From positions 620,001-684,000 of the forward strand of contig JAHLLQ010000002.1 in the NCBI GenBank assembly GCA_020444065.1: 64,000 nucleotides of DNA, read 5' to 3'. The position numbers and the translations under genes are program-made. Of the stretch, positions 25,884-35,197 are shown piece after piece. The notes beneath the pieces are model-generated. The model was not told where the DNA came from, made no database searches, and was given only the letters and a program-made list of their open reading frames with translations. Numbering within the stretch: position 1 is the stretch's first letter; every line of letters begins with the position of its first letter. This DNA comes from a bacterium (lineage in GTDB: Bacteria > Sumerlaeota > Sumerlaeia > SLMS01 > JAHLLQ01).

Positions 25884-27251
25884 TTAGAGCAAAATAATCG
25901 CAATCGCCAGGCACGCCAGAATCAGAATCGCGATGGCGGCCGCGACAGCGATCACCTGGGTGTCCGACCGGGGCATGACGTCAGGCCGCTGCGGGCCCAG
26001 TCGTGGTGTTGGGGTCGGTCCGAGATGCAGCGGCTTTGGCGAGTATTCCTCGTCCTCTTCAGTCCCCTCGTGTGCCGGACCGGGCGTGATAGGAACGGGT
26101 TCTTCGTCTCCTGGCCGAGGCCGAGGCGAATCTCCAAAGAAACGTAATTCCACTGGGCTTGGCGACCGGCGCCAACTCGGCGTTTCCTCCCCCTCGAGTA
26201 CTGATACATCCACGTCGCCTGAAGGCTTCGGGCTGTCATCGCCCCCGCCAGCCAGTACAGGCATGGCCGCGGCATGGACGAAAACCTCGGGAGGGGGTAC
26301 ATCCGCGGGGCGCTTCAGACTTCGGCGGAATGCACGCATGAACTGCCGCATCGATGGATAGCGTTTCGATGCATCGCGCGACAGCGCACGCAGTAGTACC
26401 GTCTCGGCCTCGGGTGTCAGCTCCGGGCACATCTTGCTGGGAGGCTCGAAGACTCCCATCGGCAACATACCTGTCAGCATTTCGTAGATGATCACTGCGA
26501 GCGAATACTGATCCGCCGCGAAGCCCACTTTGCTGCCGTCGCGCAACTGCTCGGGAGCAACGTACTGCGGAGTGCCGATCATTACGCCATCTTCCGTCTG
26601 ATCGCCCAGGCGCTGGATCAGGTTCGCGATGCCGAAGTCCGTCACGAGCACACGTCCATCCTGCGAGAGGAGAATGTTCGCCGGCTTCAAGTCGCGATGC
26701 ACCAGGCCTAGCTCGTGGCAGGACTGAATCGCTTCGGACACCGGCGTGGCGATGGCCGAAATCTCATCAATCTTCAGCGGCGCCGCCTGGCCGATGCGAT
26801 CCTTCAGGGTACAGCCGGGAATGTAATCGACGACGATGAAGTAATGCTCACTGATCCGCCCTCGGTCCAGAATCGGCACGATGTTGGGATGGCTGAGCGT
26901 CGCCATCATCTGGGCTTCGAGATCGAAGCGATTCACGAGTTCCGGATGGGCGGCGCACTCCGGCGGCAGGACCTTGATCGCCACCAACTGCTCGTCCGAC
27001 AGTCGCACGGCGCTGAAGACCATTCCCATGCCGCCCTTACCGAGGACGCCGAGAAGTTCGTATCCGGGAACCCGAATCCCCTCGCCGAAGCTCATCACCG
27101 CATCCGAGCGCCGCGGCGCGTTGGACGGCCGGTGGATCGCCAGCAGCATGTTGCACACGCGGCAGCGCACGCGCGCCTCGCCTCCGTCCCGCTGGATACG
27201 GGGAATCGGAACGCCGGCCCCACAGTTCGGGCACTGGACGGTAACGGACAT
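25884..27251 (-). CDS. Ser/Thr protein kinase with N-terminal zinc ribbon and C-terminal membrane anchor
   Basis: A 455-residue Hanks-type kinase. Cys7, Cys10, Cys30 and Cys33 (CPNC ... CRVC) form an MJ0042-type zinc ribbon. The kinase has GKGGMGMVFSA, Lys93 in VAIKVL, HRDLKPAN (Asp187) and DFG (205), then GTPQYVAPEQ. A Pro/Glu-rich linker (about 330-430) follows and the last about 23 residues are one hydrophobic helix, so the protein is tail-anchored with the kinase in the cytoplasm. This is common in Planctomycetes-like genomes. The motifs predict full activity. Homology begins at the chosen start. Confidence 0.92.
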   Translation of the reverse strand: MSVTVQCPNCGAGVPIPRIQRDGGEARVRCRVCNMLLAIHRPSNAPRRSDAVMSFGEGIRVPGYELLGVLGKGGMGMVFSAVRLSDEQLVAIKVLPPECAAHPELVNRFDLEAQMMATLSHPNIVPILDRGRISEHYFIVVDYIPGCTLKDRIGQAAPLKIDEISAIATPVSEAIQSCHELGLVHRDLKPANILLSQDGRVLVTDFGIANLIQRLGDQTEDGVMIGTPQYVAPEQLRDGSKVGFAADQYSLAVIIYEMLTGMLPMGVFEPPSKMCPELTPEAETVLLRALSRDASKRYPSMRQFMRAFRRSLKRPADVPPPEVFVHAAAMPVLAGGGDDSPKPSGDVDVSVLEGEETPSWRRSPSPVELRFFGDSPRPRPGDEEPVPITPGPAHEGTEEDEEYSPKPLHLGPTPTPRLGPQRPDVMPRSDTQVIAVAAAIAILILACLAIAIILL

Positions 27252-27341
27252 GAAGACTCGCTCCCGAGAAGGGAAACCAACTCGGCCAAACCGTCTCGCG
27301 AGACTGCACGACTGTCAAGGGCGGTTGGGCCTTAACGGACG

Positions 27342-27370
27342 ATGCCGGACCCAGCTTGAGGGTCCGGCAT
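27342..27370 (-). terminator. Stem-loop after the M32 carboxypeptidase gene
   Basis: ATGCCGGACCC (27342-27352) pairs perfectly with GGGTCCGGCAT (27360-27370) around a 7-base loop, 26 bases beyond the stop of the M32 gene. No strong T tract follows, so termination may be partial. Confidence 0.65.
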
Positions 27371-27395
27371 TCCTATTCGTTCAGGGCTGTAGCGT

Positions 27396-28898
27396 TTACT
27401 TCACGCCGTACAGCTCACCGTATTTGGTGGTCAGGTAGTTCAGATACGCCGTGCTCTCCGGCAGCTTGCCGGTGATGCCCTCAATCAGCTGCGGAGCTTT
27501 CTTGCGGCGCCCCACCTCGTGGACGTTCTTACGCAGCCAATCCAGCAGCGGCAGCATATTCCCGCCCGCGATGCTTTCCCACAGGTTCGGGATGTCCTGG
27601 AGGATCTTCTCAAACATCTGCGAAGCGTACAGGTTGCCGAGCGCATAGGTCGGGAAGTACCCGAACGAGGCGCCGGACCAGTGAACGTCCTGCAGGCAGC
27701 CCTGCGCGTCGTTCGGAACGTCGACACCCAAGTACTCCTTGTACTTCGCGTTCCAGACTTCCGGCAGTTCGGAGACCTTCATGCGGCCTTCGAGGAGCGC
27801 CGTCTCGATCTCGAACCGGATGATGATGTGCAGATTGTAGGTGCATTCGTCCGCCTCGACGCGGATCAGCGACGGCTTCACCGCGTTGATCGAGCGATAC
27901 ATCTTGTCGACGTCCACGTCGTTTAGCTGGCCGGGGAAATGCTCCTTCAGTACCGGCAAGTAGTGCTGCCAGAAGGGACGGCTGCGGCCGATTAGATTCT
28001 CCCACATGCGGGATTGCGATTCATGCACGCCGAGCGAAATGGAAGACCCGAGCGTTGTGCGCGCGTCGCTTTCCAGGAAGCCCTGCTCGTAAAGCGCGTG
28101 GCCCCCCTCGTGCATCGTCGACGACATCGCGGAGAACAAGTCCTTCACGTCGAATCGCGTCGTTACGCGAACATCTTTCAGGCCAAATTCTGTCGTAAAC
28201 GGGTGCGTCGACTTATCCTGGCGTCCGGCATCGAGATCGTAGCCCATCTCGGTCAGGACCTTCATGCCGAAGTCCCACTGGGCCTGCTCGTCCCAATCCT
28301 GCTCGAGCCAGGCGATGTCCGGTTGATTCGGAGAAGCGACGATCTTCTCGATCAGCGCCGACTGCTTCTCGCGCAGGTCTCCGAAAATCTGGGTCAGACG
28401 TTCCGCCGTCATGCCACGCTCGTAATTCTCGACGAGTGCGTTGTATGGCGAACCTTCGAAGCCGAACATGTCCGCCATTTCGCGCTGCTTCACGACCAGC
28501 CTCTCCAGGAACGGCTGGAAGGCCGCGAAGTCGGAGTCTTTCCGCGCTTCCTGCCAGGCGGCGAAGGCATTTGCGTCCAGCTCCGTCAGCTCTTTCACGA
28601 ACGCTTCGGGAAGCTTCGTCGAGCGCTCGTAGTCCCAAAGCGTCTCCTCGACCATCTTGGCCTCGTCCGCCGACAGCTTATCGCGCTCATCGTTCAGCTT
28701 CCGGAGCATGTCGCCGAACTCCGGCGCAGTTGCCATGCGGTGATAGATCGCCGACATAGTCGCCAACTGCTGTCCGCGTCCCGGTGCGGCCTTCTTGGGC
28801 ATGTTGACCTGCTGATCCCATCCCATCAGCGCCACCGTCGCACCGATATCCGACAGCTCGCCGAGTTTATCTCGAAGATTCTGAATAGTCGCAGTCAC
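27396..28898 (-). CDS. Metallocarboxypeptidase, M32 (Taq carboxypeptidase) family
   Basis: A 500-residue zinc carboxypeptidase, the usual length for M32. The zinc motif is HEGGH (His263, Glu264, His267) in SSTMHEGGHALYEQG. The third ligand is likely Glu293 in GVHESQSRMWENLIGRS, the M32 signature. The C-terminal half contains FRIEIET-like RFEIETALLEG. It removes C-terminal residues from peptides in the cytoplasm; there is no signal peptide. Confidence 0.95.
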   Translation of the reverse strand: MTATIQNLRDKLGELSDIGATVALMGWDQQVNMPKKAAPGRGQQLATMSAIYHRMATAPEFGDMLRKLNDERDKLSADEAKMVEETLWDYERSTKLPEAFVKELTELDANAFAAWQEARKDSDFAAFQPFLERLVVKQREMADMFGFEGSPYNALVENYERGMTAERLTQIFGDLREKQSALIEKIVASPNQPDIAWLEQDWDEQAQWDFGMKVLTEMGYDLDAGRQDKSTHPFTTEFGLKDVRVTTRFDVKDLFSAMSSTMHEGGHALYEQGFLESDARTTLGSSISLGVHESQSRMWENLIGRSRPFWQHYLPVLKEHFPGQLNDVDVDKMYRSINAVKPSLIRVEADECTYNLHIIIRFEIETALLEGRMKVSELPEVWNAKYKEYLGVDVPNDAQGCLQDVHWSGASFGYFPTYALGNLYASQMFEKILQDIPNLWESIAGGNMLPLLDWLRKNVHEVGRRKKAPQLIEGITGKLPESTAYLNYLTTKYGELYGVK

Positions 28899-28986
28899 GA
28901 TAAGTACCTCTTCTGGGAAATTCGATCCCTCGGGGCGCCGTTTACGCCACCCAAGGACGCACTGGTGGTTAAAGACCCACCCAATC

Positions 28987-30072
28987 TTACTCGTTCGATC
29001 GGGAACCCTTCACTTCCGCCCGGAACTCGTCCATAATCTCCTCCCACGTCGTCCGCGTGACGGGTGTGGAGGGTTCTTCGACTGGGCGGAGTTCATAGCC
29101 GTCTGCGACGCGGATTTCGGCCCGATCGCGCAGCCGCATCAGCAGACGACGCTCGGCGTCCGCGATGGCCTGATAATACTCCTCGCGGCGCGGCGTCTCG
29201 AAGTCCTGCAACTGCAGAAGGTGATATCCCGCCGGGCCGAGAACCGGCGAGCTGACCTCGTCCAGGCTCATCGTCCGAAGCGCCCCCGAAAGGCTGGGCG
29301 CCAACGACTTCGCCTCGATCCAGCCGAGATCGCCACCGCGGCCGGCGCTTTCCTGGTCGTCGCTGTACAACGATGCCGCCCGATCGAAGGGCAGGCCGTC
29401 CGTGATGGCAAACCACACGCGCGTCGCGCGCTGCCGTGCATCTTCCCAGCCCCTTGCCGAATCCGTCTGGGGTTCGACGAAGATGTGCGCCACGTGGAAG
29501 TTATCCGCGCTTGCCGGACTCTCCTCAGCGACCTCCAGATCCGGCACATCGAGGCCCTTCATCAGGCCCGCGCGAATCCGCCAACTGCGCGCCAGCCGTT
29601 CCTCCATCCAACGCTTCATCTGCGCCGGCTCGATGTCCATGTCGTCCAGCATCGTGTCCAGCATCGCCGGTGACCCGGCAAGGCGCACATAGCGCTGCCA
29701 GATTTCCTCCACCGTCGTCTTGACGTCTTCCGGAGCAGGCTCGGGCGTGTGCTGCCAGAAGTAATCCTCCAGCACCAGGTCGTCGACCGCGTTCGTCAGG
29801 ACCTCCTGGCGCAGACGCTCCTCCGGGACGCTCCAGAGTTCTTCTTCGTAGAGGCGAGCCTCGAAAATCCGATACTTCAGATCGCGCGCGCTCACGATGC
29901 GTTGGCCGACACTCGCGATCACTGGGTCGTTCGCCTGGCCCAGAGCCAGCCCGACCAACACCAACATCAGAAGGCCGGCCAGCAATGGAAGACGGCCACC
30001 GGTCCATTCCAGGAGCCGGCGGCCGTCTTTGAAGGTCTTGCTGCAGTGTGGTTGCATTCGATGCACCGGCAA
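28987..30072 (-). CDS. Exported PpiC/parvulin-type peptidyl-prolyl isomerase
   Basis: A 361-residue SurA/PrsA-like chaperone. A membrane or signal segment lies near 28-46 (PLLAGLLMLVLVGLALGQA), then a helical SurA_N-like region (about 48-185). The parvulin domain is about 193-295 (FHVAHIFVEP; GLPFDRAASLYSDD; GRGGDLGWIEA; PVLGPAGYHLLQL). It probably assists folding in the periplasm. It follows the ABM-like gene by 7 bases and is likely co-transcribed. The first ATG is taken; the ATG five codons later is equally possible. Confidence 0.88.
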   Translation of the reverse strand: MPVHRMQPHCSKTFKDGRRLLEWTGGRLPLLAGLLMLVLVGLALGQANDPVIASVGQRIVSARDLKYRIFEARLYEEELWSVPEERLRQEVLTNAVDDLVLEDYFWQHTPEPAPEDVKTTVEEIWQRYVRLAGSPAMLDTMLDDMDIEPAQMKRWMEERLARSWRIRAGLMKGLDVPDLEVAEESPASADNFHVAHIFVEPQTDSARGWEDARQRATRVWFAITDGLPFDRAASLYSDDQESAGRGGDLGWIEAKSLAPSLSGALRTMSLDEVSSPVLGPAGYHLLQLQDFETPRREEYYQAIADAERRLLMRLRDRAEIRVADGYELRPVEEPSTPVTRTTWEEIMDEFRAEVKGSRSNE

Positions 30073-30079
30073 GTCCGCC

Positions 30080-30391
30080 TTAGCCGGAGAAGTGTCCGCT
30101 CACGTAGACTTCCTGGCCGGGCAGCAGATTCACCGGGCCAGAGTGGTACTTCCGCACAAAATCGGCGACCGCTTCGTCGCTCTCCCAAGCCATCGTCACG
30201 AAAAACGTGCGCTCCGGATCCTCGATCTGGAAGCCTTCCAGGGATTCGGATTCGCAATCTTCGGGACTGAAATAGCTGGCCCAAATATGCCCTTCAGCCT
30301 TGCGGGCCGCGGCGATCCACTTGTCCAGGGTCCGCCGGGCGGCTTCCGCCTGCCCATGCTTGACAACTGTCTTGATCACTTCAACGTACAT
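30080..30391 (-). CDS. Antibiotic biosynthesis monooxygenase-like dimeric alpha/beta barrel protein
   Basis: A 103-residue protein with the ABM fold pattern: a first strand MYVEVIKTVVKHG, a helix with EAARRTLDKWI, ERTFFVTMAWESDEAVADFVR and a final strand. This fold serves monooxygenases, haem-degrading enzymes and non-enzymatic dimers; the role here is not defined. AGAGGA precedes the ATG by 6 bases. It is the first gene of a pair with the parvulin gene. Confidence 0.7.
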   Translation of the reverse strand: MYVEVIKTVVKHGQAEAARRTLDKWIAAARKAEGHIWASYFSPEDCESESLEGFQIEDPERTFFVTMAWESDEAVADFVRKYHSGPVNLLPGQEVYVSGHFSG

Positions 30392-30630
30392 TCTGGTTCC
30401 TCTTTACGCATCCCTTGCGAGATGGTGATATCCACATCCTAAGAGACTGTGGCAATTGACTTTATGTTTGGCCCAGGTGCTCGTCAGATTTTCCGGAAAC
30501 GGAGAAAAAACCTCCCCTTGCCGACAAGCCCGGGCCTTTTACAGGAACCCCGTTCGCGAAATCAATCATTACCTTTGGATAGTACGCTGAAAAGACAGGA
30601 CATAAGGAGGTGGGAAAGAAGCGGAAGCGC

Positions 30631-31230
30631 CTAGCGTCCTTCGCCGCCGTGCCAGTTTTCATTCGTCAGCGACGTCAGCACGTGGTCTTCCCAGCGGCCG
30701 TGAATCATCAGGTAATCCCGGGCATAGCCTTCCACCGTGAACCCCAGTCGGCGCAGCAGTCGGCCGCTGCGCTGGTTGTGCGGCATGTAATTGGCCTGGA
30801 TGCGATGTAGCGACAAGTCCGCAAACGCCATGTGGATCACTTCGCGGAGTGCCTCCGACATCAGCCCCTTGCCCTGCTCGTGCTCCGCCAGGTTGTAGCC
30901 CATGAAGCAGAACTGCGCCGGTCCGCGCGTGATCCCCGTCAGGCTGATGTAGCCGGAGATGGCGCCAGGATCGTCTCGCCGGAACAGGAACAGCCGAACG
31001 GCCACGCCGGCGCGGAAGTCCTCGTGACTGCGCCGGGCCTGCAGTTCCCAGAATCGTTTTGTGTAGAACCCCGGCGGCCGCAGCGGCTCGTAGGGCGCCA
31101 GGAATTCGCGGTTGTCTCGATAGTATGCGACAATCGCCTCCGCATCGCGTTCGTTCGCCAGGCGTAGCACAAGCCGCTCCGTCGTCAGTACGGGCGGCAT
31201 CAGGGCAGTCGGTCTTTCTGTCAGAGCCAT
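30631..31230 (-). CDS. GNAT N-acetyltransferase, RimJ/RimL-like
   Basis: A 199-residue acetyltransferase. LTTERLVLRLANERDAEAI is the typical RimJ beginning, followed by PGAISGYISLTGI, the acetyl-CoA loop EHEQGKGLMSEALREV and the C-terminal HNQRSGRLLRRLGFTVEGYA. The family acetylates N-termini of ribosomal proteins or other substrates; specificity cannot be read here. It lies 24 bases downstream of the diguanylate cyclase and is probably in the same transcript. Confidence 0.9.
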   Translation of the reverse strand: MALTERPTALMPPVLTTERLVLRLANERDAEAIVAYYRDNREFLAPYEPLRPPGFYTKRFWELQARRSHEDFRAGVAVRLFLFRRDDPGAISGYISLTGITRGPAQFCFMGYNLAEHEQGKGLMSEALREVIHMAFADLSLHRIQANYMPHNQRSGRLLRRLGFTVEGYARDYLMIHGRWEDHVLTSLTNENWHGGEGR

Positions 31231-31254
31231 AATGAATCGTCGATTCCGCGGGAC

Positions 31255-32661
31255 TTATTCCGAAGGGGCCGAAGCCACTTCCTCCGGGTCCTCGACCGTC
31301 GCAGCGACAACCTGGTTCCCGCCGCGTTCGAAGGCCTTTCTCGCCGTTCGCAGTCCCCACTCCATCAACGCCTCGGCGTCGTAAATCTCAGGGACCGCGG
31401 TTACAACGCCAACGCTTGCCGTCACGCTGACTTCGTGACTTTCCACTCGGATCAGGTTCGCCGCCAGCGCCCGGCGGATTCGTTCTGCGTAACGCAACGC
31501 GCCGTCCAGGTCCGTTTGCGGCAGTAGCACCGCATACTCGTCGCCACCCAGTCGCCCCACCGCGTCCGTCTTTCGTGCCGTCGCCAGCACCATGCGTCCG
31601 CTGTGCTTTAGGACCGTGTCGCCCGCCGTGTGGCCGCAACGTTCGTTGATCGCCGTCAAATCGTCCAAATCGATCACCAGCACAGACAGCGGCTGACTCG
31701 AATGGTGAGCGTGCAGGGCCTGATCCTTCAGGCGCGTCATGAATGTTCCATGGTTCAGCAAACCTGTTAGCGAATCGTAACTCGCCTCGACCGATTCGGC
31801 TTCCGCCTCATAGACGAGGCATTCAATGCGTGCGGCCAGAATCTCCGCTGTCACGAAGAGCGCATTCAAATGATGCCGAAGGATGATCGTCCCTTCGCGA
31901 GGCGCCAGCGTCAGAAAGCCTGCATGTTCGCCGCGCAAAACCAGAGGTGCACTGGCGAAGCACAACGCATCGTCTGTCTGAACCGGTTCAGCCGTTCCAC
32001 CATTCAAGCCATCGTGGAAATTCCAGGCTACGATCGGCCCGGCCTGGCTGCGCCACATGCTCAGAAGGTGCGTCGACAGTTGCGTGAGCTGCGCCTCGGA
32101 AAGCGCCTGGCCGCCTGCGTACCGCACCGGCGTATCGCCAGCCGGCAGTGTGACCGATACATAGCACGCGTCGAGAATTCCCGACAGAATCGAGCGCAAG
32201 GCATCGCCCAACCGACTCATACTCGCAACGGACCGGAGGCGTCGGGCCAGTCGATACAGTTCGCGCGGGGTCGCCCCTTTCCGCCCGCAGTCGTCGACCT
32301 CCAGGACCTCAAGCCACTCTGCAATCGCCTCGGCCTTGACCGGCTTTCCGAGCACTTCCTCGACGCCCAGGTCGTAGCCCTCGACGATCGAGATTCCGTC
32401 GTTCGCATCCACCATGGCTGCGATGCGCGGCGGATCCTCCAACTTGCGCGCATTATGAATGAGTTCGAGGGCGCTGAGACGATCCACCGCCAGCGCGACC
32501 AACAGCGCCCGGGGGGGATCTTCTTCCAGGTGGGGGAGGGCCTCTGCCGCGGTCGGCACTGCCAGCACCTCCGCTTTGCCCTCCAGCAGTTCGGCGACGG
32601 AGCAGCGAGCCTCCTCGTCCGGTTCCACGATCAACAGCCGCGGCAACGATGGTTTCGTCAT
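31255..32661 (-). CDS. Diguanylate cyclase with degenerate receiver and GAF-like region
   Basis: A 468-residue c-di-GMP synthase. The receiver (about 8-120) has the acidic pair and the conserved Lys106 (GKPVK), but the phosphoacceptor position is Ala (LLVALAVDRLS), so it cannot be phosphorylated in the usual way. A GAF-like region (about 140-285) follows. The GGDEF domain (about 295-450) has GGDEY at 372-376 and an RxxD inhibitory site (RKTD, 363-366) exactly five residues before it. The Tyr variant is usually active. ATG at 32661 follows GGGAG; the frame extends to 32712 without support. Confidence 0.9.
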   Translation of the reverse strand: MTKPSLPRLLIVEPDEEARCSVAELLEGKAEVLAVPTAAEALPHLEEDPPRALLVALAVDRLSALELIHNARKLEDPPRIAAMVDANDGISIVEGYDLGVEEVLGKPVKAEAIAEWLEVLEVDDCGRKGATPRELYRLARRLRSVASMSRLGDALRSILSGILDACYVSVTLPAGDTPVRYAGGQALSEAQLTQLSTHLLSMWRSQAGPIVAWNFHDGLNGGTAEPVQTDDALCFASAPLVLRGEHAGFLTLAPREGTIILRHHLNALFVTAEILAARIECLVYEAEAESVEASYDSLTGLLNHGTFMTRLKDQALHAHHSSQPLSVLVIDLDDLTAINERCGHTAGDTVLKHSGRMVLATARKTDAVGRLGGDEYAVLLPQTDLDGALRYAERIRRALAANLIRVESHEVSVTASVGVVTAVPEIYDAEALMEWGLRTARKAFERGGNQVVAATVEDPEEVASAPSE

Positions 32662-33265
32662 CGGATTCTCCCACACTTCAAACGTGCTGGCACTCCATTC
32701 AGTGCGCCGCATTCTCCGAAGCGTTGGCGGTCAATGCAATCCCTTTTGGTCTGATGTTTCGCCGCCGCAAATGCTTGCTTCGCCACGCAGTCCAGCACGC
32801 GCCAAGCCATCCTCTTGGCACCCATGGAAGGAGCAAGAATTCGATCTGAAAAAATGGACTTTCCCTTGACAACTCGAATCCGATTTTCGGGGCCGGGTCA
32901 AAAACAGAATGAAAAATGAAGGCAGTATTCGGTAGAAGCAGTCCTTCGCTCAGTCTGCTCGACAGTTCCATGTGCCGCCGGCGCTACTTTGCGGATTTGT
33001 TGTAAAGCATTGGAAACAAATGGGTTGAGATGGGGATCCTGCCGGGCTGCAGAGGAGGGAATCCGCATCCGTGGAAAAAAACAGGTCTTTGTCTTGACGA
33101 GTGCAATGTTCTCTAGCTACATTCGGGCCAGAAAACGTGACCGATTCTTGCTAAGGAGCTTTCTCGGGAACGTAAATACTCTGACCCAATATGGTCAAAC
33201 TGGCAAGCACATTCGCCTTTTGGCACGACGAAGGCGCGACACCTTGACCGGCCCGGGAAACCACT
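32662..33265. other. Long divergent intergenic region upstream of rpoN
   Basis: 604 bases without a supported gene between the diguanylate cyclase and rpoN. It holds a promoter candidate for rpoN (33094-33123) and a consensus -35 hexamer TTGACA at 32866-32871 without a good -10. The region is more AT-rich than its neighbours. An untranslated RNA cannot be excluded. Confidence 0.5.
33094..33123 (+). promoter_or_regulatory. Candidate sigma-70-type promoter of rpoN
   Basis: TTGACG (33094-33099), an 18-base spacer and TACATT (33118-33123). Transcription would start near 33130, leaving an untranslated leader of about 135 bases. Confidence 0.45.
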
Positions 33266-35134
33266 ATGTCCCTGTCACTCCAACAAGTTCTCAAACAAAC
33301 CCAGAAGCTCATCATGACGCCGCAGATGCAGCAGTCTATCCAACTGCTGCAACTGAACTCCCTTGAGCTCGAACAGATGATCCATCAGGAGATGATGGAC
33401 AATCCGTTCCTGGAGTTGACGGACGACGAGGAGGAACTCACCTCCGAGAAGGTCTCCGAAGAAGAGGACGGGGGCGATCGGCAGGAGGCCGCAGACGACA
33501 GCGGACTCTCCGAGCAAGAGAAGGAGAAGGACCGCGAGCGGGAGATCGAGGAGGAGCCGGCCGAGAAAGACACTCGCGAATCCGACGATTCTCCATCCCC
33601 GGAGGAAGAAACCGATACTTCCGAGGACTTCGAGAAATTCGAGCAGAGCGATGTCGACTGGGATACGGAATACAGCGAATCCGACAGTTCGGCCTATTCG
33701 GCGGCTCACGAGAGCTTCGAGGAACACGATTTCACGACCTACACGGCCCTCGAGCAGAGCCTTTACGATAGCCTGATGCGCCAACTTCGCCTGTCCGCCC
33801 TGGATGGCAACGAGGCGAAGATCGGCGCGTTCCTGATCGGCAACATCGACGAGAACGGATTCCTGGACTCGTCTCTGGAAAATCAGGCCAAGATTCTCGG
33901 CTATCATCCCGATCTGATCGACATGAAGGGCGGCACGGATTCAGAGAAGACCCTGCGCCGGATTCTCTACAAGCTTCGCCACGGCCAGGACAAAGAACAC
34001 ATCAAGCAACTCAATCGGAAGCAACTCGTGGCCTCCGTCGTTGCCGAGTATCTCGAAATTACTCCCGACGAAGCCATGACGATGAGCCGCCTGGATTGGC
34101 TCCGCGGGCTGATCGCGAAACGTCTCGGACGCTCTGTCGAAGAGATTGCCGATATGCGTCTCGGCGAGTTGATTCTCCATACAATTGCCTGGCGTACGAA
34201 GGTCGATCCGCAGGACGTCTACGATATCCTGGAGATCATCCAGGAATTTGAGCCCACCGGCGTCGCTGCGCGCGACCTCGGCGAGTGCTTGCGCCTGCAG
34301 TGCGAAGAGAAGGGCATCCGGAACCGCCTGCTCTACACGGTGCTGGATGACCACCTCGAGGACCTTCAGCAGAAGAAGTTCCGCGAAATCGCCCGGGCGC
34401 TTGAAGTTCCCGAAGCAGAAGTCGTTGAAGTTTTCCACTTGGTCTCGAAGCTGGAACCGCGTCCGGGCCGCTCCCAGACCAAGGAAACCGCCCGCTACAT
34501 CACACCCGACGTCTACGTGAAGAAGATCGAAGGGCGTTACATGTACTTCCTGAACGAGGGCGACGCCGGCCGTCTGCGTGTCGCTTCCGCCTATCGCCGG
34601 ATGCTTGCCCGAAAGGCCGCCGCCGAGGGGAAGGACTCCAGCGACGCCCAGTACGCCCAGGAGAAGTACAAGAACGCCGTCTGGCTGATCAAGAATATCG
34701 AGAAGCGCAAGTCCACCGTCTTGCGTGTGACCGAAGCGATCATGAACTACCAGAAGGATTTCCTTGAGAAGGGCATCGAGCATCTGCACCCGCTGACGCT
34801 TCGGAACATCGCCGAAGTCGTCGGTATGCACGAATCGACCATCGCTCGTGTCACGACAGGGAAGTACGTTGAGACACCGCGTGGTATCTTCGAGCTCAAG
34901 TTCTTCTTCTCCTCCGGCCTCGAGACGGACAGCGGCGAGGATGCGTCTTCCCGGTCCATCAAGGAGATGATTACGCAGCTCATCCAGGCCGAAGACACGA
35001 AGCATCCACTCTCCGACCAGAAGATTGCCGACATGCTGCGAGACAAGGGCATCCAGATCGCCCGACGCACGGTCGCGAAGTACCGCGAGCAACTGAAGAT
35101 CTTGCCCGCGAAACTGCGAAAGCAAGTTCCGTAA
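33266..35134 (+). CDS. rpoN: RNA polymerase sigma-54 factor
   Basis: Sigma-54 directs RNA polymerase to -24/-12 promoters and needs enhancer-binding ATPases. The Gln/Leu-rich region I is typical (SLQQVLKQTQKLIMTPQMQQ), followed by a core-binding domain and the DNA-binding domain with HTH motif LTLRNIAEVVGMHESTIARV. The RpoN box ARRTVAKYRE is at 599-608. At 622 residues it is long (E. coli about 477); the excess includes a strongly acidic, Ser/Glu/Asp-rich region II at about 50-150. A weak GGGA precedes the ATG. Confidence 0.97.
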   Translation: MSLSLQQVLKQTQKLIMTPQMQQSIQLLQLNSLELEQMIHQEMMDNPFLELTDDEEELTSEKVSEEEDGGDRQEAADDSGLSEQEKEKDREREIEEEPAEKDTRESDDSPSPEEETDTSEDFEKFEQSDVDWDTEYSESDSSAYSAAHESFEEHDFTTYTALEQSLYDSLMRQLRLSALDGNEAKIGAFLIGNIDENGFLDSSLENQAKILGYHPDLIDMKGGTDSEKTLRRILYKLRHGQDKEHIKQLNRKQLVASVVAEYLEITPDEAMTMSRLDWLRGLIAKRLGRSVEEIADMRLGELILHTIAWRTKVDPQDVYDILEIIQEFEPTGVAARDLGECLRLQCEEKGIRNRLLYTVLDDHLEDLQQKKFREIARALEVPEAEVVEVFHLVSKLEPRPGRSQTKETARYITPDVYVKKIEGRYMYFLNEGDAGRLRVASAYRRMLARKAAAEGKDSSDAQYAQEKYKNAVWLIKNIEKRKSTVLRVTEAIMNYQKDFLEKGIEHLHPLTLRNIAEVVGMHESTIARVTTGKYVETPRGIFELKFFFSSGLETDSGEDASSRSIKEMITQLIQAEDTKHPLSDQKIADMLRDKGIQIARRTVAKYREQLKILPAKLRKQVP

Positions 35135-35146
35135 AGAGCAGATTCG

Positions 35147-35170
35147 GGGGCGCCGCGTGCGCCCCTTTTT
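35147..35170 (+). terminator. Rho-independent terminator of rpoN
   Basis: GGGGCGC (35147-35153) pairs with GCGCCCC (35159-35165), followed by TTTTT. It lies 12 bases after the rpoN stop and before the SDR gene. Confidence 0.85.
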
Positions 35171-35197
35171 GATTCCAACGATTACCAGGAGGTACAC

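Noticed and set aside
33210-33245. TGGCAC near the rpoN start as a possible sigma-54 -24/-12 promoter
   Set aside because: The downstream element is AGGC rather than TTGC, so the match is too weak.
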